NCBI GenBank assembly: GCA_014904845.1
Contig: MU119260.1
Span: 1 to 64,000 of the forward strand
Source of the DNA: Acephala macrosclerotiorum
Taxonomy: Eukaryota; Ascomycota; Leotiomycetes; Helotiales; Mollisiaceae
Length of the DNA stretch: 64,000 nt
Direction of reading: 5' to 3'
Positions 56,730 to 64,000 of this stretch are shown piece by piece; position 1 is the first letter of the stretch; the number at the start of each line of letters is the position of its first letter. The notes beneath the pieces are model-generated. The model searched no databases and was not told where the DNA came from. It saw only the letters and a program-made list of their open reading frames with translations. The position numbers and the translations under genes are program-made.

Positions 56730-57395
56730 TGATAGTTTGGACGTCAGCGTGCTGTGCGAAATGACGAAAGCTATGGGAGAAAGGAATAATTAGCAATGGA
56801 AGCAATTGGACAACACTACTCAGTGAAATTAACATGATCTTTCGGTCTAACGGACAACAACAACCTTCTTCATGCCGACTCCGGCTATGGCATATGAGAA
56901 TATCACGGACTTCAGACTGGTGTCTTTTTTTGACAAGTTTTTCTTCATTTGATTTTGTGAGCTAACTTCATGGTGCGCCAACAAAACGGAGACATCAAAT
57001 TACTAGAAAAGAGAGAACATTTAGTAAGAACCTGGAACTCAAGAAATAGATCGTCGAGGAAATCAAGTACAGCAATCCTGTCATGAGATACTTGAATTAT
57101 AACTCAACGATCCTTTTTAATGTACTTGTAGTGTTGGAACAATCAAGTTGATGGGTTTGTTTCGTTCGCTTTGATTAGCATACTGGAGCCAGGTTGTGCC
57201 AAGCTGATTTTGATATAGTATTGCACATGACCTTTGTCTTTTCTTTCACATCCGAGAGAGTCTGAGGTTGCACATTTTTGACGATGATAATATTCTAATT
57301 TTTCATTGACTCGTAAGTATAGACATTAATTTCCCCACCTCATGAAAGACACAACTCGACTCCATTTCCATCCATCCTCCAATCATGTAAGCAAT
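56730..57395. other. 3' intergenic region
   Basis: About 660 bp between the small membrane-protein gene and the laccase stop codon, AT-rich, with no gene seen. Confidence 0.5.
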
Positions 57396-59559
57396 CTACA
57401 ATCCGGAATCAATCTGATCCACAACCGTAACATTCGTAAAAGCCGCCCAATCCCTACACGTCTGCGCCATAATCGCCGGAATTGGCAAGTTCGCAATATC
57501 ATCCGGTCTCTCCATAACACTAATATAAAGACCCGCAGACACATGCCAAGCAATATGACAATGCAATGGCCAAACACCTGGGTTATCAGCTGTCAATTGC
57601 AAAACAAGATATCCGCCAGCTTGAACAAGTTGGACATCACGACGTTGAGGATTGGAGGGATTAACGACAGTGGAGCCGTCCCAGGATCCGGTCCCTTCGG
57701 CGAGGACGAACATGTTGTGGCCGTGGAGATGAATGGGGTGGGCGAGGAATCCGGGGTTTGTGATGTGGATTCGGACGGAGGAGTTGGAGCCGAAGTTATA
57801 AACGTTCCATTGGGGGTCGTTGGGGTAGCTGTTGTTGCCTGTCTTGGATAGAAGAAGGATGGGCTGGTTGTAATTTGCTCTGAAGGATTCGCCGTTCATC
57901 GTCCAGACCCAGTGACCGGTGCTGTTTTGGCCGAATTCGATGTCGATTTGTTGGGTTACTGGCGGCGCTGGGTCTGGAGTGATTGGGTAATAAGGAACAG
58001 TCTCGCTCAGAGGGTCATTTTTACAGACTGGAGTCGTGACTGATGAAGTCCAAGCAGGCCAAGCCGTTGTGTTGGCAGACGAGGAGGCTTCATGGAGGTA
58101 GTAAACAATAGCTGTGGCATCAGGAGCAGTACTAAAAGAGCATGGGAAGCTGGCAATAGAGGAGCGCATGAAGTACGATCCTGTAGCTCCAGGAAGACCA
58201 GTGACAAGAACATCGGTTCTCTGGCCAATTCCAAGTGTGACGACTAGATCTTGGTTAGTTGTTTGTCGACTGCTTGATGTTGAGCTCACGAACCTTGTGT
58301 AGTATATGGTTGAATGGGCACAAAATCATTGGCAATGACAGTCAAGTTATGACCATCAATAGAGAACTTTTGAATACCCTCTGCACCAGCGTTGATGAGA
58401 CGCAATCTGTGGACTTTTCCGGGGGTGAATCTGAAGTTGGTGATGCCAGCGTTGCTCTTGCACGGTGTCGTATCACCCGCAGCAACCGTAGAGCAGTTGA
58501 AATTGTTTCGTCCTTGAATGAGATTGCTGTTTGAAGTTGGTCCCTTAAGTCCGTTAGTGTGTGGTCACGTGCACCAGAGTAGGTTAACTTACAACTTTAG
58601 TAATATCAGTTCCCACGACGTCGGCGACAATGCTCATGTAGTCGCGATGAAACCAATCTGAAAGAATAATTGGTCCCTTGTCTGTAACTGTTAGCATCAC
58701 TAGCAACATGGGTAATGTAGGGCAACAAACCAATATCGTACGAGACTTGGGTTGGTCCGTGGATGATCATTGGGCCAATGGCTCCGCCCGCATACTGTGC
58801 AGTGTAATGAGAATGATACCAAGAAGTCCCATAGAGGTCCGCCCTTTTGGATGGATTAGTATGGCTTTTCAAATATAATCTACGAGTCGCGGAGCTGAGG
58901 AGTCGAGTTTGCAGCACTTGCAAAAAGCTCGGCTCCGAATATCTTTGCAGATAAAGAGCAGAATTTGACTTACAAGAAAGTATACGTGAAGCTTCCTCCA
59001 GGAGGGATGGGACATTGTTGGACACCGGGAACGCCATCCATCCATCTAAAATGTGTGAGAACTTTAGAAATTTTTTTCGAAAGCAATGTACCTACTGGGA
59101 GGTCTTCTGCAGAATACCATGCCAATGTAGAGCGGTACCTTCTTCAGGTCCAGTGATAGCGTTGTTAACCGTGACTTGGATGGTATCACCCCAGTTTGCC
59201 TCGATCAGAGGTCCAGGGAATTGACCATTAATAATTAAGACTGGTTTCGAGTAACCATCTGGAGATTTCGTTTCCCTCTTGATAGTGAAATTATATGATC
59301 TTATGACACCAGTATTCGGAGGATCGGTTAACTGATTGGTATTGATTACTGTTTTGGTGCCCCAGGGAAAGCCGTTCGGCAGTGGAGTAACAGGGGAGCT
59401 GGTGACCAAGAAGTTGTTTGAAAGATCCGGGTAATCGGCTGTATAGATATATTAGCAAAGATCTGGTAACAAGAAGGATATAGATGAAGACGTACTTTGT
59501 GCAGTAACGAATGCGGCTAGGAAAGCACCTGCCAAAGCATTAATATTAATGAGCCTCAT
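57396..59559 (-). CDS. ascomycete laccase (multicopper oxidase)
   Basis: Seven exons (59559-59496, 59438-59096, 59045-58974, 58843-58731, 58681-58593, 58543-58294, 58243-57396) join in phase to 592 residues, the normal length. A signal peptide ([20 protein letters not shown]) predicts secretion. All four copper motifs are present: HWHG at 126-129, [25 protein letters not shown], and [12 protein letters not shown] (type 1 Cys-His ligands). The protein ends in DSGL, the C-terminal plug/processing signature of ascomycete laccases. It oxidises phenols with reduction of O2 to water and may act on lignin, melanin precursors or plant phenolics. An apparent TAG at the end of exon 2 is inside intron 2 once the donor is placed at GTAGGT (59095). 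Many N-glycosylation sites occur. The gene is intact. Confidence 0.95.
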
Positions 59560-62500
59560 CTTGAGCGACTGTGATCTCCTATGGAAGGATGAACTAAAGC
59601 TTGGGATGAGATAGATTGAGGGGATTTGCGAGACTAAATAGAATTCATGGTTCAGCTCTCTGCCTCTCGACTACATCGTACACAAGGGTTCTTTCCATCG
59701 GTAAGTGAACTAGGCTCCTGGTACGAGAAATCGCTCGCACTCGCTTTGATATTCCCGATCCATTCTAATTCGAGACCTCGGCATGGGAGCCTGGGTGTTG
59801 CTGAAGAAGCTAAAAGGGCGGTGCAGAGTGCCAGAGTTTGGTCTTACTTGATCAGGTGACGGCTGGAAGCGGCGAAGTTAAGCTCAGACGTGGCTTTCTG
59901 GGGTCGAGGCTAAGCGGCAAAGGCAGCTAAGAGATATGAAAGCTTAATGCTTGTAGTCATTGGATGAATAGTATGGGGCAAGATGACGGCTTGCAGAATC
60001 AATAAATGTACTTATATTGTTGTGCTGGCAATCCACAGTGGGAACGATCGTATAATCGTAAAGCTAAGATGTTGCCCAGAGGTTCTCAAGCGTTCTCAGG
60101 CGGTCAGACTTGGTAGCTAGAAACTTTGTTAAAGCGGATCTGGATCCACACGCGGGAACTCCAAGCGAGTTCTCTCGAAACGACGGCGGCCAGCTTTGTC
60201 CCAACTCTCAAGGTTGAATAAGGGCACCCTCTCTTGGCTCAAGGATAACAAGGAGGGATTTTGAAGGGCAGGGACGTTGGAGTGAACCTTGCGAGAACAA
60301 GCAAATGATTTGCTGACCCGTAGCTTCCGTGGAGCCTCTGGAGGAAGCTCCAGCATCTTCCGCAGCTGTCGAGGAATGAGGGGGTAGCGATATCAAATCA
60401 GACGGAACAACCACTATAAAATGAGCAATGCCAAGTGATTATGCTGGTAGCATGTAAGGTATTACAAAACGGGTAAGCTGACAGGGTCGGTCGACTGCTG
60501 AGTCGCCGATATCATGGGATGAAAGAAACCCTAAGCACTGTGATCGTGCCGCAGAGCGGAGATAAATAAGCATAATCGAGCAGGCTATGACAGATCCCTG
60601 CACGTAACTTCGTCCCCTGATGATAAGAGCCTAGCTCAGTAGCCCCTTCAACTAGCTAGAAGGCACAGCACGGACGGTTCCAGTAGTGGGGAGAGCTAGG
60701 AAATCCTTGCATCGCATCTTGACGCTTACTTCCGTACAGGCCCAAATAATCTGAGGTTTTATATCTGTGCTTTCAAGTCCTTCTGAACTAAAGGCAGAGA
60801 TGATTTACAGATTCTCTCGGTTTTTATTGGTTGAAATCCCTTATTTTTATAGAATATTCGAGAGGTGCACAGACAGAAAACCTTGGATTATTTGGGCCTG
60901 TACGAAAGTACTTCGCATCAACAGACGTTGGTCGGTGAAGACTGTCGTGTGCCGTCAATTTTAATCCGAAGCGCTGCTCGGAATAGGCTCCGATGTAGCC
61001 TCAGTGGGGTGATATTTTTGGTCCAGAACCCTGCCACCACGCATCCCTGAGCATAATATTGTAGTCGGTGCCTCTCAGCTGATTGCTGACAGGACCATGA
61101 CGAAGTTTGACAACACGAGCAGCCGCATGCGGAGAGTGGACGTTGAAACGCACTTCTCGAATCATGTACCGTGTACTGGGGGGCCGTGAGGATAGTGGCG
61201 TTCTTTGTAGACGCCACATAAGGTGGAAAACAGTCGGAGAAACCAATGTTCCGCCATGGTTCGAGATCCTGGAGGATTTGCCGTCTCCTCCTGCATCTTT
61301 CCAATATTTCAATACTCTTGGCACGCGGTTTCGATCCCGTTCAGGCAGACTATACGTCCCAGGTGCATGGAAAGCACTGTTGGGAGTAGTTGCAGCCTTA
61401 GGGCTGTCCACCTCGACCTCTAACCCTTATCGGATCGGCTGCGGGACAGCCGCTTGTCGTATCAATTCTACGGTCCTACATCAGCTCCGAGACTGTGCGT
61501 AGAAATAAACCGAAAGCAGTTCGGCTTAGCTCCGTGGGCGTTAGGGCTTCGTGTTCGATTCGTGACACAAAATGTGGCTGATTCGGTAGTTTGAACGAGA
61601 CAATTTTGGTGGTGTGTTGTATCCTGTTCGAGTTGGTCCAGTCATGGCACGCCACATCTGCGGGGCGGGTGAGATTTCAAGGTGGCGAGGCGCCAAGCAT
61701 GGTGAGGACCTGAGGTACCTCCGTACTATCCGATCATGCTGATGAGTATGGGGAAATTGACTCATGCATACCATGAAGGCGTATGGGCTGTGGTTATGAT
61801 GAGTCGGTTGCTTCTGGCGCTGCGATGCAAGGTAATGTTCGGATGATCAGATGTGGTTGAGATTGGAAGTAAAGAAAAATACGGGCTGCGGGGTTAATCG
61901 ACGTCTGTTCGAGAAACTAGACTTAAAATAGCTTGAGGCTAATAACACGTGAATCGTCTAGACCGCGGATTTTATGTCAAAGTTTGAGTTGAGGCTCTCC
62001 CTACGGAGGTACAGCGGTTAAATATTCATATAGCGCTAGCAGGGGTCTAAACTTTGCCCTTTTTGCATCACAATCACAACGCATCTCCAAAACATGAAAG
62101 CTAAATAAGTATATAGTGCTTCTCCCAGGGATTATTTTACTGTTTTAATAAAGTTTGTTTTATTAAGTATAACGAAAGTTATAATATATTAAAATTATAC
62201 ATAGCGTTCAAGCCCTTGTTTGTTGTATAAATATTTGACTGCTGTACCCCCATACTCGTGCGGCTAAAAACTCTGTTTTTCTAATCTCATGGCTTGGGAA
62301 CTAACACGGGCTAATACGGACGTACTCCCTACAGGCCCTATTAAATGCTAATGAGCAATGACCAGTGTTTAACTAGATATAGTAAAACACCGCGATCTCG
62401 AACAGGTGATTAGTCTGGCCCCCCTTGGAGAACGGCCGCAATCACCTCGGAACTAACATTTAAAAGGCCCGTGGATAGTAGACTTAGAGACCTAAATTTA

Positions 62501-64000
62501 AGTTCAGGAATAGAAACTTTCAGCTGTTTTATTCCGCTTCTAATTTTGGCATCAATGTCCAATGTGCGAACAGACTTTTGGCCGCGGCCGCACGAGAAGT
62601 TTCTCTCCAAAAGCTGGAGCCTGTGCTGAGTCCCTAATCTTTTTGCTTCCGATCTCCAGACTCAGGCGGCTGGGGATCATTGCTGAGTGGGCTTACGCCA
62701 CGGTCTGCGTCTCATCTCATCCCAACCACCGTTGCATCACAGACCGCGTGTTCTTTAGACGAACGCGAGAAAGCGAGATCGCAAGTCAGGCACGATCACG
62801 CCCAAGAGTACAGTAAGCCGCCACCAAAGCCACGTTGTTTGCGTCCACTGGAACATTTTTACTTGACGAAAGTCCATTCTCAAATTAAAGTAACTGGCAG
62901 GACCGTCACTTTCTATCTCGAGTTATTTTGCACTCAGCAAGTGATAGGGGTCGAGGATAGAAATTGTGCTCGTTGCAAAGTGCGTCGAAGTGAAGGCGAA
63001 AATTGGAAAGAACATGGGGACAAGAGAAGGAGGTTGAGATTTTGATGTTGATGATGATGTTGAAGCTTTCGCGTGTGCAATCTCTGGGTTTTGAATTGGA
63101 AGGTAGTACAAACCCAAAATCATCATTTGACAGCCTTTTCGACTAACTCTTTCATTTACAGCACCCCGAATTGGAAACTGGTATCCATTAAGTTTGGAAG
63201 ACAGACGATTGCCTCGTGGAATTGATGATACCATCCTCCTCCTTCTCGCCCTTCCTAGCTTAGGAACGGCACATATCGAAGCACCCTTTCCCAGCACCGA
63301 GTCAAGATCAGACATTGAGGAAACCATAAAAATCCAGCTCACATGCCAATAACAAGAGTAACGCTCACCAAGACGACGTTGTGTCGTTTATTCCCACACG
63401 AGCCTGCATGCAAGCACACAATCTAGGATACCATGACGAAGAATGGAAGGAGAAACCAACTCATCACTTGACAAGAGCATTCCCGGGCCTTTAATTGTCA
63501 GTCTGGCAGGTCCTTCCTCAAGCTGAGACAATGCTCGTTCAGGAACTGTTGTTTCTTTCCTTCACTGAAACAGGAGACTTCTCCTGCATATCTACTACAA
63601 ACCAGCTCGACCTGTTTCTCGTCGCACAGATGGCAAGGCTATACGGCTCCCGACTACCCTTCCCGACCATCCCAGACTTCTCTCTCCCAATACCACCCAC
63701 TATCACGTGTATCTCATCTATAACATCGTCTTCATTGGTTGGTGGAAGTTTTCTTGCACGTAGCAAATTCAACAATCGATCACCGCTCAATTGACGCTCA
63801 GTTGATGCTCAACTGGCGTTGCATTGACTGTCAGTCACGTGAATGATTCACAGGACTTGGTAGATTTCTGGCTACGAAATCCCTGAAAAGTTCTGGGACA
63901 TTGTCATTCCCACCATTTATTGTTTTAATTCATTTGCTCTATATTAGCGCTGGAAAGAAATTTGTCTCGCGAGGTTGGATGGGAACATCACCATGGCATC
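59560..64000. other. right edge, no convincing gene
   Basis: About 4.4 kb. The first few hundred bases are the laccase upstream region. Frames at 61001-61502 are open on both strands without a domain. A minus frame starting at ATG 63315 (MSDLDSVLGKGASICAVPKL) has a plausible intron donor at a GTAAATG but no recognised family. Another minus frame at 63539-63790 begins without ATG. Short AT-rich stretches at 62040-62240 may be repeat relics. Confidence 0.45.
63784..63827 (+). repeat. four tandem 11-bp units
   Basis: CGCTCAATTGA, CGCTCAGTTGA, TGCTCAACTGG and CGTTGCATTGA follow each other without gaps, the first two differing at one base and the last most diverged. A short microrepeat just upstream of a CACGTG near 63836. 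Confidence 0.6.

Noticed and set aside
59040..59100. Apparent in-frame TAG at the end of laccase exon 2 (after KTSQ).
   Set aside because: Placing the donor two bases earlier (CA|GTAGGT at 59095) and the acceptor at TTTTAG (59046) gives [11 protein letters not shown] in phase, so the TAG is intronic and the gene is intact.
61001..61502. Overlapping 130-codon frames on both strands.
   Set aside because: No domain, no splice signals and equal openness on both strands, so no gene is claimed.
1..64000. tRNA genes, rRNA genes and CRISPR arrays.
   Set aside because: I saw no TTCGANTC-type T-loop with matching cloverleaf arms and no rRNA core; CRISPR is not expected in a eukaryote. A covariance-model scan was not possible here.

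Overview
The window is nuclear DNA of a filamentous ascomycete (Pezizomycotina). Genes carry short introns of about 50-130 nt with GT..AG ends and RCTRAY-type branch points, there are no operons, and the families are typically fungal: an ascomycete laccase ending in DSGL, a GH5 endoglucanase with an N-terminal CBM1, fungal Rap1, Ctr86/ataxin-10 and Mam3. The laccase, cellulase and type-B carboxylesterase suggest a plant-associated or litter-decomposing species, possibly a leotiomycete (inference).

Layout. 0-8 kb is gene-poor: a NACHT P-loop scrap, one intact secreted carboxylesterase, a decayed FSH serine hydrolase and a degenerate spaced repeat. 8-23 kb is dense and mostly intact: DUF3500 protein and FAH-family hydrolase in divergent orientation, a cysteine-containing hypothetical protein, a BTB protein, a Ctr86/ataxin-10 protein and a Mam3-type DUF21/CBS membrane protein. 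23-30 kb is accessory: an inverted-repeat element, two C2H2 zinc-finger genes (one with an early stop) and the second copy of a PIF/Harbinger-like MITE whose first copy lies at 11.3 kb. 30-45 kb holds a FAD monooxygenase with one in-frame stop, a CBM1-GH5 endoglucanase, a flavoprotein/ankyrin-like fusion, a wrecked beta-lactamase-family gene, and RAP1 and SWF1 in divergent orientation. 45-54 kb is decaying: a frameshifted coiled-coil gene, then a large NO VEIN/sacsin-type ATPase-DUF3883 pseudogene containing an AT-rich element, then AT-rich minisatellites. 54-60 kb carries three small genes with presequence-like N termini (one with an early stop) and an intact laccase. 59.6-64 kb shows no convincing gene.

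Exon coordinates given for intact genes were checked by hand for reading phase across every junction. Several genes are broken by stops explainable as C-to-T or G-to-A changes (CAA to TAA, TGG to TAG/TGA), often in the CpA context favoured by repeat-induced point mutation. Two splice sites also deviate: a GC-AG intron next to a 10-nt exon in the cellulase, and a 3' end reading GG in the DUF3500 gene. All functions come from reading the sequence, without database searches.
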